Below, one piece after another: positions 24,141-35,690 of a DNA stretch of 64,000 bases. The first letter of the stretch is position 1, and every line of letters begins with the position of its first letter. The notes under the pieces are model-generated. The model saw only the letters and a list, made by a program, of their open reading frames with translations. It was not told the origin of the DNA and searched no databases. Made by a program: the position numbers and the translations under genes. This DNA comes from Albula goreensis (taxonomy: Eukaryota > Chordata > Actinopteri > Albuliformes > Albulidae), in the NCBI GenBank assembly GCA_022829145.1, contig CM040753.1:8660884-8724883 (forward strand), in the 5' to 3' direction.

Positions 24141-25279
24141 GAAAAGAACATTTTTCCCACCCTGCCATGTTATTAGATATAATATTTGGTGCTGGGGGAG
24201 GCTTGCAGTACAGGGTGTTTAATCGCAGGTCTTGACAGTGCCCTGTATCTGCTGCTCAACATGGGTTCTTCTCAACAACACTCGGATGATTATGAGAATA
24301 TGGTCGCTTTCAACAGACAAGCTGCAGAGCTACAGTTACAATATTGAACATGTGTCCTTTAGTAGAGCAATGTATTGTGTCACATTCAGGACATTGATTG
24401 TACTCGTTGGTGGGGTGGTGGGTGGTGGAGATCCTATTTTTAATTTGCTCTTTGCGCTGACCTCATGTAACTCTGTGACCCATCCCTGAGCCAGTGAGGC
24501 ATATTAGAATGCGTTGGCACGTAATTGCTCTTGGTCTTATTATGTCTTAGCTTACCTTCCTTCCCAGTTACTCTTTCTCACTGAAATACCTAACCTGCCA
24601 GATGAGTTAATCATTTGCTCTCTTTGATTTAGATCGTAGCGACAAGACACTTTTTTTTTTTAATTTTTTTTTTTTTTTAATCTGAGCTTCAAACTCGATC
24701 TGCTGAGTGGGCGTTTTCCTCTGACATGAAAGGGCAGCCAAAGCACCAGGCTGATCATTACGTTTTGGGACACTTAGCCTGTTTTAAAAGAGGGAGAAAA
24801 AAAGATAACTTTTCCTAGGTGGAGACATAATGGTTTGCCTGAAGAACTTTTTTTTTTCTTAAGAGGATGAAACAGTTTCAGACACTTAAAATCCAGTTAT
24901 GGACACGTTGGTGGTTTAGCCAGGAGGTCAGTGTGATGGCCCTGAATGAGCTCCTCATCATCAATCAGTTGATGCTGCAGAAAAACAGCGCACACATCAC
25001 ATACACTTCGGACAGTCTCTGTCAAGAGTGTGGAGAGTAGAAGCCCTTACAGTTAACGTTTGAAGCTGACCTTTTATAAAATCGAGCCATTAAAACATCA
25101 ATCCTCCATCGTGCTGGGTTCAACATGGATGCTAAGGAGGGTACCTAGGCCTGGGCCTGTCTAGATATAGTACAGAGCTAAATGTAGCCTAAATCTGTGA
25201 GGAGTGCACATCATACAGAGTGTGACGGATGTTTTAATGACTGACGTTGGTCCCACCCAGTCGTTCAGACATTTCTATA
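24141..25279. other. Non-coding sequence
   Basis: T-rich runs at about 24650-24680. Complex blocks at about 24580-24790 and 24890-25010 (GATGAGTTAATCATTTGC, GAGCTCCTCATCATCAATCA) are possible regulatory sequence without proof. Confidence 0.45.
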
Positions 25280-25456
25280 GTAGCCAATCACAACAGTATT
25301 GAAAAGATGAAAGGTAAATGGAGGTTATTTAAATGTATCATATGCCATCATACAATAGTGAGGTATTGTACGCACATTTTTAACAAGCTAACACATTTCA
25401 AGTTGTTTGAATGACATCTGCAAGTACATTCACATTCAATAGTATTGATTGGCTAC
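25280..25456. mobile_element. Inverted-repeat element, possibly a MITE
   Basis: GTAGCCAATCA (25280-25290) is perfectly complemented by TGATTGGCTAC (25446-25456). The pairing continues inward with a small offset: AGTATTGAA near 25295-25303 against TTCAATAGT near 25435-25443. The span is 177 bp and the interior is AT-rich and non-coding. A CAATAGTATTG palindrome lies inside the right arm. No target-site duplication is obvious, so it could also be a cruciform-forming sequence unrelated to transposition. Confidence 0.5.
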
Positions 25457-25761
25457 AGTGGCAATGGTATCGTGCCAGTGTAGTGCTGAACCACTTCTAA
25501 AAGTGGTAGGATTAGCATACATATGATGATGTGTCTTTTGAAGAGCAACTGTGGAGTTTTATATAGTGAAAGCTAATGCAAGTAATGCCTCTGTGTAAGG
25601 TAGCTACACATTTGAACAGACTGAGTGACGTGTATGTTTTAAATACAGCCAGTGGAATGGCCTGCAAGATGTCCACAACAGCAGGTTGTCAGATATCCAG
25701 TGCTACTTTCCTTGTCTCCAATTAATCAGAGAAGCTCATATCTGTCTGCCAAAAGACAGTA
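25457..25761. other. Non-coding sequence between two inverted repeats
   Basis: Unique sequence; nothing is recognised. Confidence 0.5.
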
Positions 25762-25806
25762 AGGTTAGGTTCACAAATGTGTCTAACCCACTTGTGAACC
25801 TAACCT
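25762..25806. repeat. Perfect 15-bp-stem hairpin
   Basis: AGGTTAGGTTCACAA (25762-25776) and TTGTGAACCTAACCT (25792-25806) are exact reverse complements separated by a 15-base loop that itself contains CTAACCCAC. A perfect stem of this length is not expected by chance in a window this size. It could be the collapsed ends of a small inverted-repeat transposon or a recent palindromic insertion. The stem is rather short for a microRNA precursor. Confidence 0.85.
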
Positions 25807-26400
25807 AGAGGTAACCATGTCCATTGGCAATCAAACCGGCTAACATCAACCCTTTCTGGTGTCCGGTCAGTCTGTCAGCTTGGTGGCTAACAGTTTGTGA
25901 ATATGGCCAAACTTGAGTGTACTCTGCTCGTGAGCTCAGAGGGACGTAGCACAAAATGTATCAATGCAAGGAAATTAGCATTTTTTTTCTATCACACATG
26001 TAGCAGCAACTGTATCCATTATCACATCTTGGAAATTCTTTCATTGTAATAAGAAAGGCAGAGGTTGGCATCTACATGCATTATCTATGTTTTACTAAAA
26101 TTAACCTCATGCAGAGTAGTTAAGCTCCCTGTAGATTATGTGGTTCAGATATCCAGAGATGAAGCTATACATATTCTTCTTTTATCCTTTATTTTAGATG
26201 AAGGTATTGCTGTGGAACTGTCTTGTTTCCTTGACAACACAGAGCACTTGAGCACAAATCTTAATTTTCCTTTTTTCACCCTGAAATATCATTCAGCTTT
26301 AACATATCAGTGCCTCTTTTTTACCATACACTTAAATTTCTGCAATAAGCGGGCAAATCTTCCTGACGGAGCATTAAAATAAAGCTGGAGTTCCATTATT
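25807..26400. other. Non-coding sequence
   Basis: The 105-codon + frame at 26065-26382 has no domain or splice-site support. Nothing else is seen. Confidence 0.5.
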
Positions 26401-26412
26401 CTGTTTGGTGTA

Positions 26413-26434
26413 TTTTTTTTTTTTTTTTTTTTTT
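26413..26434. repeat. Poly(T) run
   Basis: About 22 T. The flanks show no retroposon. Confidence 0.9.
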
Positions 26435-26739
26435 ATTGCCATTTGCCATTTATAAGCCTACGAATCACAGATCATACCAACAACAGTGCTAACAAACAAT
26501 TTATAGACTTTCCCTTTGCGGCTATCACCTTACAAAAAAAAGAAACTACTTTGGGAAATTGATGGAGCACCCCAGGTCTTAATAATGTATAAGGTCTTCA
26601 GGATTCAATCCTAGAATTTTATGATGTATTTCGAAAAAAGAAGAAAGAACAGAGCGTATATTTGACAGGGAACATGATTCTATTTCATGTAATTGATTTG
26701 CTTTGCTATTTGTGTTTTTTTTTCCTGAAGTAAAAAAGT

Positions 26740-27020
26740 AAGGGGAAAAAAGATGATAGATGAAGTGGATGTTGTTCATTTGTTTCCCCAGCTTAAACAA
26801 TGCCTATCCTCAGCTTATCCTTCCATTTGCTGTGTCTGAGTTTCTCTCGTGCTCAAAGGGGATTATGTGTCTAAATGTTTTAAAGCACTTTGATGTTTTG
26901 CTGTGGCTCATTATCAAAGGCACAATAAAAGTTACTTGTCTAATGACAACTGAGAATAAAGAGGGGCTTGGTGTTTTAATGATTTTCTTGGTATGATCAA
27001 AAATAAATATAAAAGGAATG
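26740..27020. promoter_or_regulatory. Candidate regulatory element (inferred)
   Basis: A repeat-free stretch with TCATTATCAAAGGCACAATA (TCF-like ATCAAAG) near 26908 and GTTTTAATGATTTTC near 26972. The 73- and 78-codon frames that overlap it are not protein-like. Confidence 0.28.
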
Positions 27021-28177
27021 TTATTTTATTAATAATCATTAATCACCAAAACACACCTAGAAGTACTGCAAAAATAATGTATGCATCTAATTAGAGCTAT
27101 TTCTTTAATTTCATAAAAACTTCTGCTCAGGAAAGTGTGGTTGCACCCCTGTGTACAAGTACAGGATAGCTTTGTACACTATGTGGCCTACATTCTTTCT
27201 TTGTTAAACTATAAAAGTTCTGTTTTTTTCTGCATTATCAAATGTATTCTGATGTCATCATCGATGCTTTAATTCTTACTTTGCTTTGTGCATCACATAG
27301 ATGTACAGTACCAACTTTTGAGGAAGAGGCCAAACAATAGGCAGCTTTATGCAAATACAGTCCAGTGTCTCCAAGCAACTTGAAACCTTTGAGTGCTGAT
27401 TCTGTTGAGCTAACATAGTCCTGTGGCAGTGAAGACTGGCTAATCAGTTAAAACTAATCAGAACCGATCCGGGAAGCATTTGGATGAATTCTGTGAACAC
27501 AGAAAGCTGGTCCGTGTGGGGTTTTCAATTTTAAGCTTAGATAAACTAATTTCCGTCTCCCTTTGGGTAGTCAAGAGTACATCTCTTCTCTAAAGAGGGT
27601 ACTTATTACTGTATTGCTGACGTGTTCTGAAATGTGTCTGGTGTTCATTATTTCTGGCAAAATACAATTATGTTTGTTCACTGTGATAATGGCACTGGAA
27701 AGGTAGCCCAAGGAGATTCCATTATGAAATACAGCATACAGAACTGTTTTGGTTGGACATATACTGAGCCCTCATGATTCACAAGATGCCATCGACCTTG
27801 TTCTTAGAATGTCCAACCATTTTTTTCCAGATTCTTTTCATGTATAATGTAACAGTGTATGGTAAATCAATTTTTTTAGCAGAATACATTTTTTAGCAGA
27901 AATAGGTACTGATTTTATCATAGAACACTCAGGCTTGGCAATGCAATTTTAAATGCAGAATATAGACCACTGATGTTCATTTGTGTGTATATTGTCTGAC
28001 TTAAAGAAATGTTATACAGTGATTGCTGCAACTGGTTCTTCATGCCAGTACCTTCTTTTCATGGAATGTAGTGAAATGAAAATGAATCATTTCACTACAA
28101 ATTACTACAAATCTTCTCGCATTAGAATGACAGTGATATGAATGAGTTCAAAGAAAACAAGGACAACATCATTTGTT
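27021..28177. other. Non-coding sequence
   Basis: A perfect octamer ATGCAAAT at 27349-27356 lies in a complex block (about 27330-27560) that also has CTGGCTAATCAGTTAAAAC followed by TAATCAG. Nothing else is recognised. Confidence 0.5.
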
Positions 28178-28221
28178 GTCATTGCCATGGCTTGCATTCG
28201 TCATTGCCATGGCTTGCATTC
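28178..28221. repeat. Exact 22-bp tandem duplication
   Basis: GTCATTGCCATGGCTTGCAT plus TC occurs twice head to tail (28178-28199 and 28200-28221) without a mismatch, pointing to a recent slippage or repair event. It lies directly upstream of a candidate regulatory block. Confidence 0.95.
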
Positions 28222-28445
28222 TTCATCTTTTTTCAGAGGGTACAGCGATAATTGACATGGCATGCACTGAGAAGCCGATGCACTGTATTGTGTCTAATTA
28301 AATCAAGGTATGCAAAGATAAAGTCATGAATGCTTTTAAGTGAATTCCTTCCAGTTATGCAGATTTCCCCTTGCGCATCAGCCATGTCACGCCTGTTATC
28401 TCTGCTCATCTCCCATGCTTCCACGCTCCTCACCATTATTCACAT
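28222..28445. promoter_or_regulatory. Candidate regulatory element (inferred)
   Basis: Complex and repeat-free with AGCGATAATTGACATGGC near 28244, TGTCTAATTAAATCAAGG near 28290 and a CATGTCACGCCTGTTATCTC segment near 28383. A 67-codon minus-strand frame crosses it without a domain. Confidence 0.33.
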
Positions 28446-30589
28446 ATTTGAATGACTCCGTTATTGTTTTCTTATGAAAGCTTTGGGTGGCCAACTCAAT
28501 CAGTCCAACGCATCCAGTGTTTTGAACAGTAGCCGTCAGTCATCTATTATGTAGATGAGCTTGGTATTCAGAAAAGTGTTACTCATCAGTTAGAGCAATA
28601 TTGAATGGTACTTTCTTTATCAGAACTGTTTAACTACTCTGGTGAAGGTAAAACATTTGTTTTTGCTTATTCCTCATTCTTCTGCAGAGGTGTACATGTT
28701 TGCAGTGTTGCTCAATCTGGAGCAGCTTGAGGGTGGTAGCACCATAATTATCAGTGCCATGTCAGGCGTAGCTGTGTAGCAAAAAAGGCCACTGAGTGAA
28801 GATAGCTCTAAATGAATGCGGAATTGGAAATGAATCAATACCTAATGGAAATATGTTTTTTTCCCATCTATTATTGCTTCAGAGGTTATACAGTTAGTGC
28901 CCCGGGGGTACTTCTTCGCTTAGTTACAGTGGAGCTCAACAGTGGAACGCATTGAAACAAGCGAGCCTGGGTTTGTGTCTGACAGCACTGCGCCGCCAGT
29001 TTTTCATTGGGGAAAATTTATGAATTATATATAAAAGCCATTTCATTCGAAGGCAAAGCACACTCATCATGTACAGTAGCATTTTTTTTACATGTACCAT
29101 TGTTTTCTGTTGCTGATTTTGAACTTGTTTTATGCAGAACATTTTTTAAGGAAAATGTATAATAATTTATGTTGATTATGGTTTGCATTTTTTTATGAGT
29201 CCCGTTGATACATCACGCAGGGTGTGTATGGATGTATTTGTATGTACATGAGAGTAGAGGCTGCATAGGACATGCGTTTGCTCTTTTTACCACTTACAAC
29301 CCAGACATTTAACTACCTGAAAGAGTGCTGAGGATTGTGGGATAGCTTGTCGTAAAACTGTCACAAAGAACTAATAGTATTAGTCAAAAACACAGACCGT
29401 ACAGAAAAAGTAGAAGGTAGAAGGCAAGTCATGGGGAAAATGGGAATTATTTATGTCACCTGAACAGGTTTTACAAGGACATAATGTTTATGCACATTAG
29501 TACAATATGCCCTCTACGCCCGGCACCATTTATCCCTACTGACACCATACATGCCTCATGGCCCTTAAAGATTTGACAGAGTATCATCTGAAGAGTGGAG
29601 GTGTTTTGTGGGGTAGAGGAATTCTTTGGGATTTCTCTTCATGCTGCACTCTGAGGTGGAAGGTTCCTTAGGGATTTAAAAAGAACCTTTGGCTTGTTTG
29701 GGTCCATTTAAAAAATATGTATAATGTTTACTCTATTTATCAACTATGAGAATGCAAATACCTTCTTTTCTGCAAGAGGGTTTTGTTTACCTCAGAAGCT
29801 GAAAAAGCTTCAGATTGTCTCCTAGGGGCTGCTGCATAGAGAGATGGGTTAACTGTTTAAAATATTGCAAAACTGCAGACAGCCACTTCATTTTGTCAGT
29901 TAAAGGTCCATTTAGTCAATGCTTTTAGTGATATGTTCTGTCATGTTTCTCCCTCGACATAAAAATCAAAGGAAATCTATAGCAAAATCTATGGTTCCAT
30001 ATACATCAGATTGTTCTAAGAGCATGCTCATACTTTTGTAATCATCTACATGTTAACAGCTCAGGTTTAGTTTAACTTCATCGGGATGTTTTTCTGTCTA
30101 CTTTGTAGTGTTTAATTTATAGCTTTATTCATAATCACAGTTATTCTTTTGATTTAAACTGCATTTTACCTAGCCAGATGAAAGACTAGGGTCTGGATTG
30201 AAGCAAATTATTGAACTTAAGATGTGAGTTGCCTCATTCTTCATCAACACAGTTTTGGCATTTTGAGTATACATATAAACTGTACTTGACACCCACACTT
30301 TAAGACAGTGTAGGATTGATAGGAGCCAGGATTAGATTTTACTCTCAGTAATATTAAATTCAGCTTATTTCAGTGCAACTGACTCAGCATATGAAAGTGT
30401 TTGAGGTGTCCATGGACCCATGCAAGTCAGTGTATGGCATCCCACCAAATTGACTATTTTCATCTGGTGAGAAATGAAAATCCTTTGTTAACAAACGGAT
30501 GACAGAATTACTGTATTACAAGATGTATTACAAGTGATTCTGGAAAACATCACATTGCATAATTATTTTGTAATTATACCCTGTAGGAT
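28446..30589. other. Non-coding sequence
   Basis: A complex stretch with CpGs at about 28925-29055 may be regulatory. An octamer ATGCAAAT lies at 29752-29759. No gene, RNA or clear mobile element is seen. Confidence 0.5.
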
Positions 30590-31110
30590 ACATTCTTTTT
30601 AAAGCTGCTGTGCGATTTCATTCTTCCTCTAGGAATCAAAAAAATGATCGTAAAATGACCCTGAACAGTGCAGAGAATTGGAGAGCACAAAGCAAGCCTG
30701 TTTCCTTCTCAAGTTCTTTGCTCAAATGAAATTGGGTGCTTTACGATGTTTGAAATCCTTCAGAGAGTGTCCATTTATTTTTACTGTGGTCAGATGTCTG
30801 TCTGCGATACTCTCCCTATCTTGGTTAGGTGGCCAGACTGGGGGGAGGCGGCAGTCCACCCCAGTCTCCCCCTCCTCCCACCCCTCCAACCCCCCTCGCC
30901 CCTTTCCGATGAAATGAAGCAGTCGCAGATGCTCTGGAAACGGAACCTGGCGATGACCTTATCTCACCATCAAAAAATCACCATCGCCCTCTGAACACAT
31001 CAGTGAACTAACCACTGAGCAAGAAAATGCCCTTCACTGAGTGAGCAGGTGGCCTCACAAGCAAATGAAACAAATTAATCCAGTCAGTTAACAAATAAAC
31101 AGGCTGGCTA
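30590..31110. promoter_or_regulatory. Candidate regulatory region around a C-rich tract
   Basis: Complex flanks surround a C-rich core at 30856-30903 whose five C runs of 3 to 6 make a minus-strand quadruplex motif. The 3' flank has CAAATTAATCCAGTCAGTTA near 31071. Two overlapping + frames (108 and 79 codons) are not recognisable proteins. Confidence 0.28.
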
Positions 31111-31176
31111 ATAGCATATTGCCTGAGGCTTATGTTTCTTCTATTATCAGGACTTGTTTAATTTGTCTTTGACTGC

Positions 31177-31310
31177 AGAGAGAGAGAGGGAGAGAGAGAG
31201 GGGACTGAAGAGATGTATAGACAGCAAGAGGAAGAGAGCAAGTGAGAAGGGAAACAGAAAAAGAAAGGGGGAAGAGACAGAGAGGGGAGAGAGGAGAGAG
31301 ACCGCGGAAA
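31177..31310. repeat. (GA)n purine-rich tract
   Basis: Near-perfect GA at 31177-31202 grades into irregular purine sequence. It creates arginine/glutamate-rich frames on + and serine/leucine-rich frames on -, none a gene. Confidence 0.9.
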
Positions 31311-31600
31311 TGGACAAAGGAAAGTGCTCCACTTGGCGAACGGGTGGAATATTTTCCATTGAATAAGATGGTAAAATACACATAAAAGTTTGTACAGTGA
31401 GCAACCTCATTTTCGCATCACGTCTCTGCTTTTCATGTGGTGTTGGCATCTGTACAATGGAGCATTTTTTCCTAGTGAATGTGGCCAGCTTGACTGCATG
31501 CAGACTCCATTTAAGTGCCATAATGTCTTCATCGCTGTGACGCATCATTTAAATGACAATATTTCCTACTGCAACAGCAGGGATTCCTACTTTACAAAGA
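31311..31600. promoter_or_regulatory. Candidate regulatory element, strong by texture
   Basis: About 290 bp of repeat-free sequence with GCATCATTTAAATGACAATA near 31541 (containing ATTTAAAT), CCATTTAAGTGCC near 31507, TGACTGCATGCAGAC and a GGCGAACGGG CpG patch. Frames through it lack domains. Confidence 0.35.
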
Positions 31601-33506
31601 GATGGCTTTATGCTTCAGTAAATGATATGAGTGTTAAGTTTTTTTTTGTTCTTTTTTTCTTTAAGAAAACCTTTTTCAGCAGTCTTGTGACACCGTTGTC
31701 ACAAGTTAATAATGATATAAACAACAATAACAACAACAATAATAATCACCACTGTCATAATTCTACTTGGCTATGACTTAAAGTTACAGATATAGATGCA
31801 TTTGTTAATGTAATATGTAGTGATCTTAGTGATCTAACTGAAAAGCTAAAACAACAATATACAACCCAATTTTTAATAATTGTCATTGCAGTAGTAATGA
31901 TGCACATCCAGCATTTTTGATGTACAGCTACACTATTTCTCACTATCATGCAGTATGTAATTGAAGGCAGTGCCTTCCTCTTGTATGTTTGATACTGTTA
32001 TCAGAGGAGTCCTTCAAAAATCCATGGTCAGCTGCTTTGCTCTGACCTGGCCCAAAGCTATGTGCTAAAGCTGCTGTGTCCTCTCAAGGCAGCTGAAGGC
32101 CAATTCTACCAGCTTGTGAAGCTGATAAGTCTATTACTAATAATTTGACCTGTTCACTTACAACTGGTAGTGCATACTGAATTAAATGTGAACATGAAAG
32201 CTGAGGTTTAAAGGGCGGTCGATGGTAGAAATGTATGTCTTCATGCTGGACGCTCTCCTTTTTTGTGTTAGTACCTTGTGCGGTTCAAACGGGAAAAAAA
32301 AGCTTATATCTCTACCGCAGTTAGGCTGTGGTGTTTTATACACCCCGTACAGTTGTGCGGTTCATGATTCCTGTGCCTTTGTGGCTGTGCATATTGCTGA
32401 CACATCTGCAGTCCCAGGGGAGAACAGCACTGAGGGTTGTTGATATTGTAAACCCCTGTTTTCCTTTTAGCCAGAGTCCACTGATGTTAAGTGACACTCT
32501 AGCTCAGTAGTAATGATCACCTTTGGGGATTTACAGAGCGTTTGTCTCAAGACAGTTGAGCCTGTGACACTAAATCAATACATTTGCCAGCCCGGTCCTT
32601 CATACCTTGTTTCTTGTTTGATTTGGATGAATGCCTTTCTTCACTCCCAGTGAGTGTTCTGCTCTCCATTTTTTTCCAAACTTTTCGCTTGTGTTCCACT
32701 GTTTCAGCATTGAGCTGTATGGACTGTGAGCAATTAAAAAAAAACAGAATGTGTTGTTGAGCTACAAATTAATGGACTGAAAACAAACTGCAATATTCAT
32801 TAATATTAATTTATGTAACCACCCCCTCTGCCTTGCAAGCCCACACCACCACGCATCCTCAAGGGTTATTTGAGCTAGCATGAGTACATTCTTCTTTTAA
32901 TCAATGTATCTTAAGTCACATTCTTTCATATTCAGATAACTTAAGGCAACGAAAAGTAATTTACATAAACCACTGTGCCATTATATTATTGTAGTCCTCA
33001 TTAGCTGTCAATTAAACTGGCAGAAACACTAAACGTAACTAATGTGTCTTTTTCTCTCAGTCACACAAAATGCAAATAGAATCTTGACTGCTGGGCCCTG
33101 AAACCTGGAGATTCTGTAACTTTATGCAGTTTAGTGCCAATAAACAATACTTTGTGAATAACATTTTTATGTTTATATATATATATATTTTTTTGGTCTT
33201 TCTCCTCCCTCTTATTTTCCATTTCTTATTGAGAGCAGGATTATTTTATATTAACACCCTGGTCTCTAAGATATGTATTATATTATATTCCCAAATGAAG
33301 TTTGGCTGAATAATAATTCTTATTTGTTGCACGGGATTCATTACTTCAAAGTACATCTTGAGTGTAAGCTACACAACTTACCCATACGATTCTCAGAGGG
33401 CAAAAAACAGACCTTATTTTCACTTCATTTTTTATTGCAGCAGGCGCACAAGACATTTCCTTTTGTAATTTATTCTTTTTTTGGTCGGTGGGAGGGGGCT
33501 AGGGGG
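31601..33506. other. Non-coding sequence
   Basis: AAC/AAT triplets at about 31720-31746 form a small microsatellite. A complex block at about 32000-32160 and an octamer ATGCAAAT at 33070-33077 are noted. A short (TA)n lies near 33174-33188. No gene. Confidence 0.5.
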
Positions 33507-33721
33507 GCGTAGCTTATACTACCTTTGCCACTTTTCTGCAATAACGTGCCTGTAACCTTAAGGCCGCGGGTTTCATTCTCGGGAGGGTTTTGATAACCTT
33601 GCATACCTGTGTACTTCGCCCGAATAAATATCCTTCAAAAATGTCCATTATTTTAATTGGACCATATATCAAATGTGAGCTCTGTAAGTTTTCCTGTATA
33701 AGGGCACCTACTAAGTGCATG
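33507..33721 (+). mobile_element. Decayed tRNA-derived SINE, forward orientation
   Basis: The head GGGCGTAGCTTATACTACC resembles an A-box region. CCTGTAACCTTAAGGCCGCG followed by GGTTTCATTCTCGGGA is the B-box region with the usual lead-in. GTGTACTTCGCCCGAATAAA and TATCCTTCAAAAATG match the middle. The end GTAAGTTTTCCTGTATAAGG followed by GCACCTACTAAGTGC is a diverged version of the 'GTCGCTCTGGATAAGAGCGTCTGCTAAATG' tail. It is nearly full length, clearly old, and lies in the same orientation as the copy at 6010. Confidence 0.85.
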
Positions 33722-34132
33722 GACAACAGGAGTGGGCTTTTCCGTCATTGGAATACCTACTGAAATACCACTGGAATTCCAACACTTTATACTGTACAGG
33801 TTTCACTGACCAGAATGCTGAGATATCATTGGTCAGACATGTTGTCTTGGTTACCCAAGTACTGAACAAGATGTGTTGTGACAACTGATGCTGGATTTGC
33901 TCTTTGCTAAATCCAACATGACACACCGTTAACTACTCCTACCTGAACCAGGAAATAGCGAATCACAACTCAAAAATGATGTCATTATTTACCGATGAAT
34001 CAATTATTGCAGCTTGTTTTTGATGTTGTTTGTTTCTGTACCGTTTTTCTCTTCCCTTGGCAAAAGTATCTTTATCATTTAATCTTAATCATTTAATTTA
34101 TGTATAAAATACAAAACAGATATTGCACTTAA

Positions 34133-34133
<1 letters not shown>
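33722..34133. other. Non-coding sequence with two small hairpins
   Basis: CTGACCA/TGGTCAG (33806-33812 with 33830-33836) and TGGATTT/AAATCCA (33892-33898 with 33909-33915) are exact inverted repeats with 17- and 10-base loops. No gene. Confidence 0.5.
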
Positions 34134-34190
<57 letters not shown>

Positions 34191-34191
34191 T
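34134..34191. repeat. Compound (AC)n(AT)n microsatellite
   Basis: About 19 AC units followed by about 9 AT units; this is the reverse-complement arrangement of the tract at 15186. Confidence 0.95.
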
Positions 34192-34480
34192 ATCAGCTTT
34201 AATGTTTATGCTGAACCCAGTCCATTCTGTGCATGTTTCCTGATAAATTCAAGCCTTGTCACTAAGGATTTGCACCGGGGTTGCCATTCATTAATAATTC
34301 CTTTCAGGGGTACAGCAGGGCGTTTATAGGACATTCTGTGCGCTGTTTGAAAATCCCTCAGTCCTCATCAACCCTTCCTCTTAGTTCGTGTTAATGAGGT
34401 TTATTGAATTACAATTGTACTTTGCACATTTTAACAAAGATTAAATTGTGAAGCTCTGTGGGGAATATGTTTTTTTTTAC
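34192..34480. promoter_or_regulatory. Candidate regulatory element (inferred)
   Basis: Complex sequence with CCATTCATTAATAATTCC near 34284, GTTAATGAGG near 34391 and TTGAATTACAATTGTAC near 34404, with few repeats. It is enhancer-like by TAAT density. Confidence 0.33.
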
Positions 34481-35279
34481 AATACAAGTGCAATTACTAA
34501 ATTTATAAATCTTAAAATCTTAAGTGGAAATAAAAGCATTCAGCATGCATTAAAATAATCCATCGTGTCAATTCACTTAACATTCTGGAATGTATGCAAC
34601 ACAGGTCAGTATCTCCAAAATGGAGAGTATCTGCTACAGTTAATGGACCCATTTTAGACCTGTGTATTACTGTATGAGTAAATGAAGACCCTTTTTAATG
34701 ATTAAAATGTTGAGCTTGTATTTTAGTGCTGCACCAAGCCTTAGCTGACCAGGCCTAGCAGTATGAATGAGCTGCAGGTGTCCTTGGTGAACCCACAGCA
34801 TGCTTTACCAAAGAGCAGTGAATTTGGGGAACAGAGGCTGGTCAGCACAGGTGAAAGCGTACATGTTGAGTAGCGCCCCATTCAGTCTGAATGATGTGCC
34901 ATAGAACACAAGGCAGGGGCACAGGGAGCCAGTGCTGTGTATATTTTATTCTGCCTGTGTAGTCTATGCTCAGGCCTGATCTCCAGACTGTCTTCAATGG
35001 TGACGGATAGGTCCCTAAGTTCTATTGACTGGACAAGATCAGGGGGGGTCAAAAAAAAGAGGAGGTGGGGGTGGGGGGTGGGGGAGGTGTGCAGCCAGGC
35101 CAGCAAGTCATACCTCATTAGCAGGTTTGTAGGAAGTGGAGGCCCACCGATTTGTCTGCCCCAAGCCCCCCACCCTGCCTCGCCCCCACAAACAAAGGCC
35201 TGCTGACGGGTTGACTTATGCTGACAGCCTCCCCCCTCAAAGGAGGAAGAGAGTCACGTGGTGAGAAGGGATGAAACAT
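34481..35279. other. Non-coding sequence with a G-rich tract
   Basis: G runs of 7, 5, 6 and 5 at 35042-35084 can form a + strand quadruplex, with a long first loop containing eight A. The frames at 34882-35206 on both strands are composition-driven. Confidence 0.5.
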
Positions 35280-35690
35280 GCCTCGCTGTCACCTGCCACG
35301 CACAATAAATGGACGGCCCCGAATCTTGCCATCAGCGACAATCTTGTCGGGCACAAAAAAAAAGGGGGGGAAAAATGGAGGAGAATAGTTTTATGTTATA
35401 AATCACCATAATTTGTTACAATTTCAAAAGACAAATACGACAGGGCGGAATTACTTTGGGCTGCCGAGACAGTCATTTGCAAAAGCCATAAAGTGCCAGT
35501 ATAAATCTCGGCGTGAGATGTATTTAATCTGTGGAAGAGCGGGAGTGGCATCATCTTGGCGCGTTGTGCGTACAGACAATTCTCACGGCGTAATGTGCTT
35601 TTGCGTGTATTGTCCGACGCTGATGGCGCTGCTCAATGCGAGAGCCCGTGGCGCAGCCCGAGTGACACATGAATGGGGCATGGTGTGATG
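35280..35690. promoter_or_regulatory. Candidate regulatory element, CpG-keeping
   Basis: High-complexity block with AAATCACCATAATTTGTTAC near 35400 and a CpG-dense 3' half (about 35500-35665, roughly 15 CpGs). Opposed frames of 91 and 114 codons overlap there and neither resembles a known protein. An A-run/G-run junction lies near 35355. Confidence 0.32.
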
